Source of the DNA: an uncultured Prevotella sp.
GTDB lineage: Bacteria > Bacteroidota > Bacteroidia > Bacteroidales > Bacteroidaceae
NCBI GenBank assembly: GCA_900548195.1
Contig: URJQ01000030.1
Coordinates: forward strand, 1 to 24,979
Direction of reading: 5' to 3'
Length of the DNA: 24,979 bases
The notes under the pieces were generated by a model that made no database searches, had not been told where the DNA came from, and was given only the letters and a program-made list of their open reading frames with translations. This document shows positions 1-6,693 of this stretch, in pieces. The stretch's first letter is position 1. Every line of letters starts with the position of its first letter. The position numbers were made by a program, and so were the translations under genes.

Positions 1-39
1 CCCAACAGCAAAGTGGCCCTATTAAATAAGGATATCGGC

Positions 40-145
40 GCTAACGAAAGGCAAACGCTACTCTGACAGCAGCCCATCGATAAGCTAACGAAAGGCAAAC
101 GCCACTCTGACAGCAGCCCATCGATAAGCTAAGGGATAGCAAACG
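40..145. repeat. 44-bp tandem direct repeat, about 2.4 copies
   Basis: Copy 1 (40-83) and copy 2 (84-127) are identical except for one base (T59 versus C103). A third, diverged partial copy (128-145) keeps the GCTAA start and the GCAAACG end of the first third of the unit. The unit is not a multiple of three, so it would shift frame if translated. The near-identity points to recent duplication. I do not recognise the family. Confidence 0.85.
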
Positions 146-253
146 ATGCCATTGCGAAGATAGAAAGGGGCGCTTACAGAGGTGAAAACATGCGCTCACG
201 AAGAAGATTCGCTGTTCAATCTCTATTCAACGAATAGCTTTACGCAACATATT

Positions 254-291
254 GCCCGGCGTTCCGATCATGGAAACGCCGGGCTTTTATT
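254..291 (+). terminator. Rho-independent terminator of an upstream transcript
   Basis: Ten-bp GC-rich stem, 254-263 pairing with 275-284, with an 11-nt loop and then TTTTATTT. The T-run lies on the + strand side, so it stops rightward transcription coming from before or within the first 250 bp. It would insulate the leu promoter from that transcript. Confidence 0.85.
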
Positions 292-498
292 TGTTATGGG
301 GGGCCATTATAGACAAGGAGGAGCGCGCCTAAAGCATGCCACAAGGGGCTTGAGTCAAACGCCAAACCACTGACTTTAGGCTGCTTAGGCAGGAAAAGTG
401 TTACGAGTTGAAAGACATCGACAAAGTATCATTATCGTTCTAAAACCCAAGGTTTGGTTATTGTTTGCAATAAAACTATCAACTTTTCTTGCAATTTA

Positions 499-530
499 TT
501 TGTTTGTTAACAACGAAATGATTACCTTTG
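499..530 (+). promoter_or_regulatory. Promoter of the leu operon (Bacteroidetes type)
   Basis: TTTG at 499-502, a 20-nt spacer, and TACCTTTG at 523-530 match the Bacteroidetes sigma-ABfr consensus (-33 TTTG, -7 TAnnTTTG). Transcription would start near 534, about 27 nt before the leader peptide ATG at 561. Confidence 0.85.
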
Positions 531-560
531 CGCTCACATAAAACAAAAAGAGAACAAAGT

Positions 561-653
561 ATGACCATCCTGTTCATTAGCATTATTAGCATTCTACTCG
601 GTATTCGACTTCGTCAAACAGTCGGAAGTGAGAGAGCGTGTATATGCATGTGA
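561..653 (+). CDS. Leader peptide of the leu operon (Ile/Leu-rich attenuator peptide)
   Basis: A 30-codon ORF begins about 27 nt after the predicted transcription start and ends with TGA at 651-653. It contains seven Ile (residues 3, 6, 8, 9, 11, 15, 28) and four Leu (4, 12, 13, 17), with ten of these eleven in the first 17 residues. It lies just before a terminator (670-707) and an alternative pairing (624-634 with 675-686). This arrangement is the hallmark of ribosome-mediated attenuation: stalling at Ile/Leu codons when charged tRNA is scarce allows read-through into leuA. The peptide itself probably has no function after synthesis. It is too short for routine gene callers. The role is inferred from composition and geometry. 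Confidence 0.82.
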   Translation: MTILFISIISILLGIRLRQTVGSERACICM

Positions 654-686
654 GCAATATGACGAATACAAGGCCTTTCCACTTCC
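604..686 (+). promoter_or_regulatory. Pause hairpin and antiterminator of the leu attenuator
   Basis: Two mutually exclusive pairings are visible. A pause-type hairpin pairs 604-609 with 621-626 (six pairs, one G-U). An antiterminator pairs 624-630 perfectly with 680-686 and extends over 631-634 with 675-678, with C679 bulged and one G-U. The antiterminator uses the left arm of the terminator at 670-703. A ribosome stalled on the Ile/Leu codons (567-611) would melt the first hairpin and leave 624-634 free. A ribosome reaching the stop at 651 would cover 624-634 but not the terminator. Confidence 0.7.
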
Positions 687-707
687 ATTAGTGGGAAGGC
701 CTTTTTT
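670..707 (+). terminator. Attenuator terminator in the leu leader
   Basis: Thirteen-bp stem, 670-682 with 691-703 (one G-U wobble), 8-nt loop, then Ts to 707. It is a canonical intrinsic terminator placed 17 nt after the leader peptide stop codon and about 190 nt before leuA, so it would end leuACD transcription unless the antiterminator forms. Confidence 0.9.
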
Positions 708-764
708 CGTAGTTGGAAGGACTGAAACAACCAAAACAACAAACTAAAACGAACATGCTCTCGA

Positions 765-868
765 ACGAACGCAAACACAAGTTCGGACGTATGGAAGAAC
801 AAAATCAGACGAACACAAACACAAGTTCTGACGAATAGGAGCGCAAACACAAGCGAACACAAACACAA
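765..868 (+). repeat. A/C-rich repeats in the leuA 5' untranslated region
   Basis: An 18-bp unit at 772-789 recurs at 816-833 with one mismatch (G785 versus T829). Its core CAAACACAA recurs at 844-852 and 860-868. The surrounding 720-890 is very rich in A and C on the transcribed strand, so the RNA should be almost unstructured. It lies between the attenuator and leuA. It could be an unstructured ribosome approach or a Rho-loading stretch; the sequence alone does not decide. Confidence 0.7.
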
Positions 869-900
869 TAAAGAACCCAAACGAAGTAAAATAATAAATT

Positions 901-2400
901 ATGAGCGACAGACTTTTTATTTTCGACACCACCCTTCGCGATGGCGAACAGGTGCCTGGATGCCAGTTGAACACAGTAGAGAAGATTCAGGTAGCCAAGC
1001 AACTTGAGCTATTGGGTGTCGATGTCATTGAGGCAGGTTTTCCTATTTCCAGTCCAGGAGATTTCAATTCTGTAGTGGAAATCTCAAAGGCTGTCACATG
1101 GCCTACTATATGTGCTCTTACAAGAGCTGTGGAAAAGGATATAGATGTGGCTGCACAGGCACTCCAATATGCAAAACATAAGAGAATACACACTGGTATT
1201 GGCACTTCCCCTTCACATATTAAGTATAAGTTTAATTCCACTCCAGAGGAAATCATTGAGCGTGCAGTAGCTGCTGTCAAGTATGCCAAGAAGTATGTAG
1301 AGGACGTGGAATTCTATGCAGAAGACGCTGGACGTACTGATAATGAATATCTTGCACGTGTCATAGATGCCGTGACTAAGGCTGGAGCCACTGTCTGCAA
1401 TATCCCAGATACCACTGGTTTCCGCTTGCCAAATGAATACTATGACAAGATAAAATATCTCTATGAGCACGTAGATGCCTTTGCTGCAGGCAAGAGTATT
1501 CTTTCCACCCATTGTCATAATGACCTCGGAATGGCTACTGCAAATACAGTTGCTGGTGTACTTGGAGGCGCTCGTCAGGTGGAAGTTACTATGAATGGTA
1601 TCGGCGAGCGTGCTGGCAACACCTCACTTGAGGAAGTAGCAATGATATTCAAGACCCATCCTGATCTCGGAATTGATACAAATATAAACACCACAAAGAT
1701 TTATCCTACCAGTCGCATGGTCAGTTCGCTGATGAATATGCCTGTTCAGCCTAACAAGGCAATCGTAGGTAAGAATGCTTTTGCGCATTCATCTGGCATA
1801 CATCAGGATGGAGTGCTGAAGAATGCTTCCACCTATGAGATCATGGATCCTAAGGAGGTAGGCATAGATGAAGCATCTATCGTACTGACGGCGCGTTCCG
1901 GACGTGCAGCCCTGAAGCACCGCCTGCATATCAATGGCGTAGAGGTGGAAGGAGAAAAGCTCGACAAGATATATCAGGATTTCCTCGCTTTGGCAGACAA
2001 AAAGAAAGAAGTCACTGACGATGATATCCTCATTCTCGCTGGTGCTGAGCGCTCTGAGAAGCATAATATCAAGCTCGATTATCTGCAAGTCACCACAGGC
2101 AAGGGCACACGCTCAGTGGCAAGTATCGGACTTCAGGTGGCTAATGAGCATTTCGAGGCTGCCGCATCCGGCAATGGTCCGGTAGATGCTGCTATCAAGG
2201 CATTGAAATGTATCATCAAGCGTGAGATGACTCTTAAGGATTTCACCATCCAGGCTATTTCAAAAGGCTCTGATGACCTCGCGAAAGTACACCAGAGTGT
2301 GGAATATGACAATCATACCTACTATGGATTTGGTGCCAATACCGATATCGTGACAGCTTCGGTTGAGGCTTATATCGATGCAATCAATAAGTTTAGATAA
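901..2400 (+). CDS. leuA: 2-isopropylmalate synthase
   Basis: Condenses acetyl-CoA with 2-oxoisovalerate to 2-isopropylmalate, the first committed step of leucine synthesis, in the cytoplasm. At 499 aa it has the usual length of the short bacterial LeuA class. The N-terminal TIM barrel carries FDTTLRDGEQ (residues 8-17), the metal-binding HCHND (204-208) and GIGERAGN (233-240). The C-terminal third (about 385-499) is the allosteric LeuA dimer domain, which in the family binds leucine. The start follows an A-rich sequence without a Shine-Dalgarno, as is normal in Bacteroidetes. It is the first structural gene of leuA-leuC-leuD-synthase and is expected to be controlled both by attenuation and by leucine feedback. 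Confidence 0.96.
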   Translation: MSDRLFIFDTTLRDGEQVPGCQLNTVEKIQVAKQLELLGVDVIEAGFPISSPGDFNSVVEISKAVTWPTICALTRAVEKDIDVAAQALQYAKHKRIHTGIGTSPSHIKYKFNSTPEEIIERAVAAVKYAKKYVEDVEFYAEDAGRTDNEYLARVIDAVTKAGATVCNIPDTTGFRLPNEYYDKIKYLYEHVDAFAAGKSILSTHCHNDLGMATANTVAGVLGGARQVEVTMNGIGERAGNTSLEEVAMIFKTHPDLGIDTNINTTKIYPTSRMVSSLMNMPVQPNKAIVGKNAFAHSSGIHQDGVLKNASTYEIMDPKEVGIDEASIVLTARSGRAALKHRLHINGVEVEGEKLDKIYQDFLALADKKKEVTDDDILILAGAERSEKHNIKLDYLQVTTGKGTRSVASIGLQVANEHFEAAASGNGPVDAAIKALKCIIKREMTLKDFTIQAISKGSDDLAKVHQSVEYDNHTYYGFGANTDIVTASVEAYIDAINKFR

Positions 2401-2498
2401 TAGGAATTGACGATTGTCTTTTGGAAAAAGGAAAACAATGACGAGGCTTTTACATCATTTTCATCCATAGTCTCGTAAACAAACATAATATAAAAGCA

Positions 2499-3887
2499 AT
2501 GAATACTTTATTTGACAAGATATGGGACGCACACGTCGTTCAGCACGTGGAAGACGGTCCTACTCAGTTGTATATCGACCGCCTCTATGCTCACGAGGTG
2601 ACAAGTCCGCAAGCCTTCGACACTCTGCGCGACAAGGGCATTAAGGTTTTCCGCCCAGACCATGTGGTAGCAATGCCTGACCATAATACTCCATCCGATC
2701 AGCAGAAGGAAATCCATGACCCTGTAGGACGCAAACAGGTGGAGACTCTCAAGGCAAACTGTGCCGAATTTGGCATCTGTCATTTCGCTATGGGTACCAA
2801 GGATAATGGCATTATCCATGTGGTAGGACCTGAGAAGGGACTCTCTCTTCCAGGAATGACTATTGTATGTGGTGACTCCCACACCTCTACTCACGGCGCT
2901 GTGGGAGCCATTGCTATGGGAATCGGCACATCGGAGGTCGCTCAGGTGCTGGCTTCACAGTGCATTCTTCAGACGAAGCCTAAGACAATGCGCATCAATA
3001 TCGAAGGAGAACTGCCTAAGGACACCACTGCAAAGGACGTGGCACTCTATATCATGGCTCAGATGACTACGTCAGGTGCCACCGGCTACGCTGTGGAATA
3101 TGCAGGAAGCGCAATCCGCAATATGTCAATGGAAGGTCGTCTGACCCTTTCCAATCTCTCTATTGAGATGGGTTCACGAGCTGGACTCATTGCTCCTGAT
3201 GATACTACCTTCGCTTATCTCAAAGGACGTGAATACTCTCCAAAGGGTGAAGCTTGGGATAAGGCAGTAGAGGAATGGAAGAAGCTCAAGAGTGATGATG
3301 ATGCTGTCTTTGACAAAGAAGTGACATATCGTGCTGAAGACATTGCTCCACGCATCACTTACGGTACTAATCCTGGTGCTGGCATCGCCATAGATGAAGC
3401 TATTCCTACGCTTGACCAGGTGGCAGATGCTGATAAGTCGCAATTCCTTGATATGCTTGACTACATGCAGTTTGAGCCAGGACAGAAGTTGGAAGGCACT
3501 CCTGTGGATTATTGTTTCCTCGGTGCCTGCACCAATGGCAGAATAGAGGACTTTCGTGCCTTTGCATCTGTGGTAAAAGGAAAGAAGAAGGCGGACAATG
3601 TAGTGGCTTGGATTGTTCCTGGTTCATGGCTCGTACGTCAGCAGATTATCGATGAAGGCATAGACAAGATATTGGAAGAGGCAGGCTTCGAATTGCGTCT
3701 CCCTTCCTGCTCTGCTTGCCTTGCAATGAATCCAGACAAGGTTCCGGCTGGCAAACTTGCCATCTCTACTTCCAACCGTAATTTCGTAGGTCGTCAAGGA
3801 CCAGGCGCACGCACCGTGCTTGCATCTCCTCTCGTAGTAGCTGCCAGTGCAATCACAGGAGTAATCACTGACCCTCGAAAGCTCTAA
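2499..3887 (+). CDS. leuC: 3-isopropylmalate dehydratase large subunit
   Basis: Aconitase-family subunit that, with LeuD, isomerises 2-isopropylmalate to 3-isopropylmalate. The same enzyme can also isomerise citramalate in the 2-oxobutyrate (isoleucine) route. The three [4Fe-4S] ligands are visible as C344 in GACTNGR and C404/C407 in SCSACLAMNP. The GDSHTSTHGA motif near residue 125 is also present. The 462-aa length is normal. The gene lies 98 bp after leuA with no terminator between, so it is co-transcribed. No obvious Shine-Dalgarno precedes the ATG. Confidence 0.96.
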   Translation: MNTLFDKIWDAHVVQHVEDGPTQLYIDRLYAHEVTSPQAFDTLRDKGIKVFRPDHVVAMPDHNTPSDQQKEIHDPVGRKQVETLKANCAEFGICHFAMGTKDNGIIHVVGPEKGLSLPGMTIVCGDSHTSTHGAVGAIAMGIGTSEVAQVLASQCILQTKPKTMRINIEGELPKDTTAKDVALYIMAQMTTSGATGYAVEYAGSAIRNMSMEGRLTLSNLSIEMGSRAGLIAPDDTTFAYLKGREYSPKGEAWDKAVEEWKKLKSDDDAVFDKEVTYRAEDIAPRITYGTNPGAGIAIDEAIPTLDQVADADKSQFLDMLDYMQFEPGQKLEGTPVDYCFLGACTNGRIEDFRAFASVVKGKKKADNVVAWIVPGSWLVRQQIIDEGIDKILEEAGFELRLPSCSACLAMNPDKVPAGKLAISTSNRNFVGRQGPGARTVLASPLVVAASAITGVITDPRKL

Positions 3888-3929
3888 ATGGTTTTATTGG
3901 TCTTAGGGTTCATGTTGTTGGTTCCTATG

Positions 3930-3992
3930 GAGTGAAAGACTCCTGCGCCATCATCCAGCCTTAAGTCCCTGTGCCAACGGTTTTTACCGTAG
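3930..3992 (+). other. leuC-leuD spacer with two small hairpins
   Basis: The 153-bp gap between leuC and leuD is the longest inside the operon. It contains GGAGT/ACTCC (3930-3944) and ACGGT/ACCGT (3979-3992) hairpins. Neither has the stem strength of a terminator. They could affect mRNA processing or stability, but no function can be assigned. Confidence 0.35.
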
Positions 3993-4040
3993 GATAACAC
4001 CAAATAACCAAATATCAACAACCCAAACCATCAATCGACA

Positions 4041-4655
4041 ATGGCAAAAGAAAAATTCGATATAATACAGTCAACTTGCATCCCAATCGAGATTGACAAC
4101 AATAATACAGACAATATTATCCCTGCGCGTTATCTCGCTTTTACCACACGTGACCCTAAATTCTACGGTGAAGCATTCATGCACGACCTCCGTTATGATG
4201 CTGACAATAAGCCTGTGGCTGATTTCGTGATGAACAAACCTGAGTTTTCTGAGCCTCCTCGCAAAGGAGTACACGAGATAATAGTAGGTGGACAGAACTG
4301 GGGCTCTGGCTCCAGTCGCGAACATGCCGCATGGGCAATAGCCGGATATGGCGTCCGCGTGGTCATCTCCAATTCGTTTGCTGACATCCATCGCAATAAT
4401 CTTCTCAACTGCTTCGTGCTTCCTGTCATCGTGTCAAGGGAATTTCAGCTGGAGCTTTTCCGCACCATAGCTGACAATCCGCAGGCAGAGGTGAAGGTGG
4501 ATGTGCCAAATCAGACCGTGACAAATATATCTACCGGACATTCAGAGCATTTTGACATCAATTCCTACAAGAAGTATTGTCTCATGAATGCTTATGATGA
4601 TATTGACTTTCTTCTTAGCAATAAGGATAAGATAGAGGCATTTGAGAATAAATGA
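4041..4655 (+). CDS. leuD: 3-isopropylmalate dehydratase small subunit
   Basis: The swivel-domain partner of LeuC. The substrate-binding loop GGQNWGSGSSREHAAWAI is at residues 83-100, followed by the family pattern ISNSFADIHRNN and NCFVLPV. The 204-aa length is typical of the LeuD form that pairs with a ~460-aa LeuC. It lies downstream of leuC in the same orientation. Its stop overlaps the next start as ATGA (4652-4655), indicating translational coupling to the following synthase. Confidence 0.96.
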   Translation: MAKEKFDIIQSTCIPIEIDNNNTDNIIPARYLAFTTRDPKFYGEAFMHDLRYDADNKPVADFVMNKPEFSEPPRKGVHEIIVGGQNWGSGSSREHAAWAIAGYGVRVVISNSFADIHRNNLLNCFVLPVIVSREFQLELFRTIADNPQAEVKVDVPNQTVTNISTGHSEHFDINSYKKYCLMNAYDDIDFLLSNKDKIEAFENK

Positions 4656-6172
4656 AACATAAGAAAGTAGAAATAATGGACTCCACCCTAAGGGATGGAG
4701 AGCAGACCAGTGGCGTCTCGTTTATTCCTCACGAGAAACTCGTGTTGGCTCGAAGGCTGCTCCGCGATGTCAATGTGGATCGCATTGAGATTGCGTCAGC
4801 GCGAGTCAGTGAGGGAGAAAAGGAGGCAGTGGCTATGGTGTGCCGGTATGCCAAGGACGCTGATGTGCTGGATAGGGTAGAGGTTCTCGGATTCGTGGAT
4901 GGAGGAAAGTCTGTCGATTGGATTGCAGAATGTGGCGGAAAGGTAATCAATCTCCTGACTAAAGGGTCGGAAAAGCATTGCACCAAGCAACTGAAGAAAA
5001 CTCCACAACAGCATATTGATGATGTCAAGGAGGCGATAAAGTATGCGCATTCCCGTGGACTCTCTGTCAATATCTATCTGGAGGACTGGAGCAATGGAAT
5101 GAAGGATTCGCCTGACTATGTATATAATATGGTGGAAAGTCTGAGTGATTGCGGCATCATGAGATTCATGCTTCCCGATACTCTCGGCGTTCTTACCCCA
5201 ATGCAGACCGGGCTATTCTTTCATGAGATGACGACACGCTTCCCAAATCTCCGTTTTGACTTCCACGGACATAATGACTATGACCTCGCTGTAAGCAACT
5301 CCATGGCTGCGGTAAACGAAGGCGCTACGGGCATTCATGTCACGGTCAACGGACTGGGAGAGCGATGCGGAAACGCTCCTCTCGCATCTGTGCAGGCTAT
5401 CTTGCATGATCATCTGAATGTGGAAACTAATATTGTGGAGGATAAACTCAATGATATCAGCAGACTGGTGGAGAGCTATTCGGGCGTGGTAATTGCGCCT
5501 AATCAGCCTATTGTCGGAGAGAATGTCTTTACGCAAGTGGCTGGCGTACACGCTGATGGCGATAATAAGGATAGACTTTACTGCAATGCGCTCGTACCAG
5601 AACGATTTGGACGCAAGCGAGAGTATGCACTCGGAAAGGCTTCTGGTAAGGCTAATATTGAGATGAACCTTCATGAACTCGGACTTGAACTTACTCCTGA
5701 CCAGGTGAAGAAAATAACAAAAAGAATTACCGAACTGGGAGACCGCAAGTCTGTTGTTACTCAGGAAGACCTTCCTTTTATTGTCTCTGATGTCTTAAAG
5801 CATGACACTCCGGAAGAAAACGTGAAGCTCCTCGGATATATGGTCAGCCTTTCTTATGGCATAAAGCCTCTCGCTTCCATCAAGGTGAGCATCAATGGAA
5901 AGGAATATTATGGCGATGCTACGGGTGATGGACAGTATGACGCCTTCGTGAAAGCTTTGCGACGCATCTATCGTGACAATCTCGACCAGCGTCTTCCTGA
6001 CCTTCTCAATTATGCAGTCACTATTCCTCCTGGTGGTCGCACCGATGCCCTCGTGCAGACTGTCATCACGTGGCGACTTATAGATGGAAAGATAATCCGT
6101 ACTCGCGCCCTCGATGCCGACCAGACAGAAGCAGCCATCAAGGCAACTATGAAGATGCTAAACATGATATAA
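4652..6172 (+). CDS. Second 2-isopropylmalate/citramalate synthase-family enzyme
   Basis: A DRE-TIM metallolyase of 506 aa, clearly a paralogue of LeuA rather than a copy of it. Visible motifs are MDSTLRDGEQTSG (9-21), the metal site HGHND (205-209) and NGLGERCGN (233-241). The C-terminal region (about 385-506) looks like a LeuA-type regulatory domain. The early barrel strand reads IEIASARVSEGE instead of LeuA's IEAGFPISSPGD, so the 2-oxoacid pocket probably differs. It is coupled to leuD by an ATGA overlap. A citramalate synthase (pyruvate plus acetyl-CoA) using LeuCD downstream is a reasonable hypothesis and agrees with an Ile-rich leader peptide. A second isopropylmalate synthase or another 2-oxoacid specificity remains possible, so no symbol is given. 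Confidence 0.85.
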   Translation: MKHKKVEIMDSTLRDGEQTSGVSFIPHEKLVLARRLLRDVNVDRIEIASARVSEGEKEAVAMVCRYAKDADVLDRVEVLGFVDGGKSVDWIAECGGKVINLLTKGSEKHCTKQLKKTPQQHIDDVKEAIKYAHSRGLSVNIYLEDWSNGMKDSPDYVYNMVESLSDCGIMRFMLPDTLGVLTPMQTGLFFHEMTTRFPNLRFDFHGHNDYDLAVSNSMAAVNEGATGIHVTVNGLGERCGNAPLASVQAILHDHLNVETNIVEDKLNDISRLVESYSGVVIAPNQPIVGENVFTQVAGVHADGDNKDRLYCNALVPERFGRKREYALGKASGKANIEMNLHELGLELTPDQVKKITKRITELGDRKSVVTQEDLPFIVSDVLKHDTPEENVKLLGYMVSLSYGIKPLASIKVSINGKEYYGDATGDGQYDAFVKALRRIYRDNLDQRLPDLLNYAVTIPPGGRTDALVQTVITWRLIDGKIIRTRALDADQTEAAIKATMKMLNMI

Positions 6173-6264
6173 GGTCTATATATGTAGTCCCAATCGTATG
6201 ACTTCATTTTCACTGATATGCATCTCTGCCTGACAGATTATGAGGGTATATGGAATAGGAAATC

Positions 6265-6352
6265 GTAATATATAAACGAGGAAATAGCAATATATTGATG
6301 AGAAAAAAGCAATATATTGATGAAAAAAAGTAATATATAGACGAGGGAAAAA
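6265..6352. repeat. Four tandem copies of a 21-22 bp A/T-rich unit
   Basis: Copies at 6265-6286, 6287-6308, 6309-6329 and about 6330-6352 share the pattern G(C/T)AATATAT followed by GA-rich and A-rich sequence. Spacing is 22, 22 and 21 bp, about two helical turns. They lie just after the leu operon and immediately before a second 22-bp array. Confidence 0.8.
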
Positions 6353-6369
6353 TAGAACAAAAGAATGAT

Positions 6370-6523
6370 AGCAAAGCCATCGTTTTGCGATAACCAAGCT
6401 TTCACAAGGTAAAAGCATAGATATTACATCCTAATAGCATAGCTTTTACACTGTAATAACTAAGCTTTTACACTGCAATAACTATGCTATTGCAACGTAA
6501 TGATTATCAATCTGTTACGCAAG
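6370..6523. repeat. Seven degenerate 22-bp-period repeats
   Basis: Units start at 6370, 6392, 6414, 6436, 6458, 6480 and 6502, exactly 22 bp apart. The best-matching units (6436-6457, 6458-6479, 6480-6501) follow roughly A-R-C-W-A-W-G-C-T-W-T-T, then a CA-rich centre and (G/C)(T/C)AAT. There are no unique spacers, so this is not a CRISPR. I do not recognise the family. Confidence 0.75.
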
Positions 6524-6565
6524 CGTTTTCTGCTATACCTGCGAAAGCGGAAAAATAGAACAATT

Positions 6566-6645
6566 CTGCCCATTGTCTTTATTCTGAAACTGAATGATTG
6601 CATTATTTCAGTTGCAAGATAAAGATAATGGGCAGTTTCGTTTTT
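6566..6645. terminator. Long inverted repeat, likely bidirectional terminator
   Basis: A 29-nt arm at 6566-6594 pairs imperfectly with 6607-6635 around a 12-nt loop. The outer nine pairs are continuous. A T-rich tract (6636-6645) follows on the + strand. The element sits between the rightward leu operon and the leftward cyclophilin gene, where a shared terminator is expected. Confidence 0.65.
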
Positions 6646-6693
6646 GCTCTATCTAAAGATGTGGCGAATGCACTATAATGCTATGAAAGTCGC

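Larger units (their letters stand above)
1..498. other. Non-coding region upstream of the leu promoter
   Basis: No convincing gene is visible here. The stretch holds a 44-bp tandem repeat (40-145) and a strong rho-independent terminator (254-291), so an upstream transcript probably ends here. The rest (292-498) is unremarkable intergenic sequence leading to the leu promoter. Confidence 0.6.

Noticed and set aside
1..66. Possible 3' end of an upstream gene (21 codons in frame 1 ending TGA at 64-66)
   Set aside because: Too short to recognise, and the stop lies inside a 44-bp tandem repeat; no family signal.
182..373. 63-codon ORF starting at GTG on the + strand
   Set aside because: It runs straight through the strong terminator hairpin at 254-291 and has no family features.
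4652..6172. Redundant duplicate of leuA
   Set aside because: The substrate-side motifs differ clearly (IEIASARVSEGE versus IEAGFPISSPGD), so it is a paralogue of different specificity rather than a recent copy.
6265..6523. CRISPR array
   Set aside because: Repeats abut each other without unique spacers, the units are degenerate and no cas genes are nearby.
6173..6693. leuB pseudogene after the leu operon
   Set aside because: No stretch in any frame resembles an isocitrate/isopropylmalate dehydrogenase; the region is repeats and a terminator.
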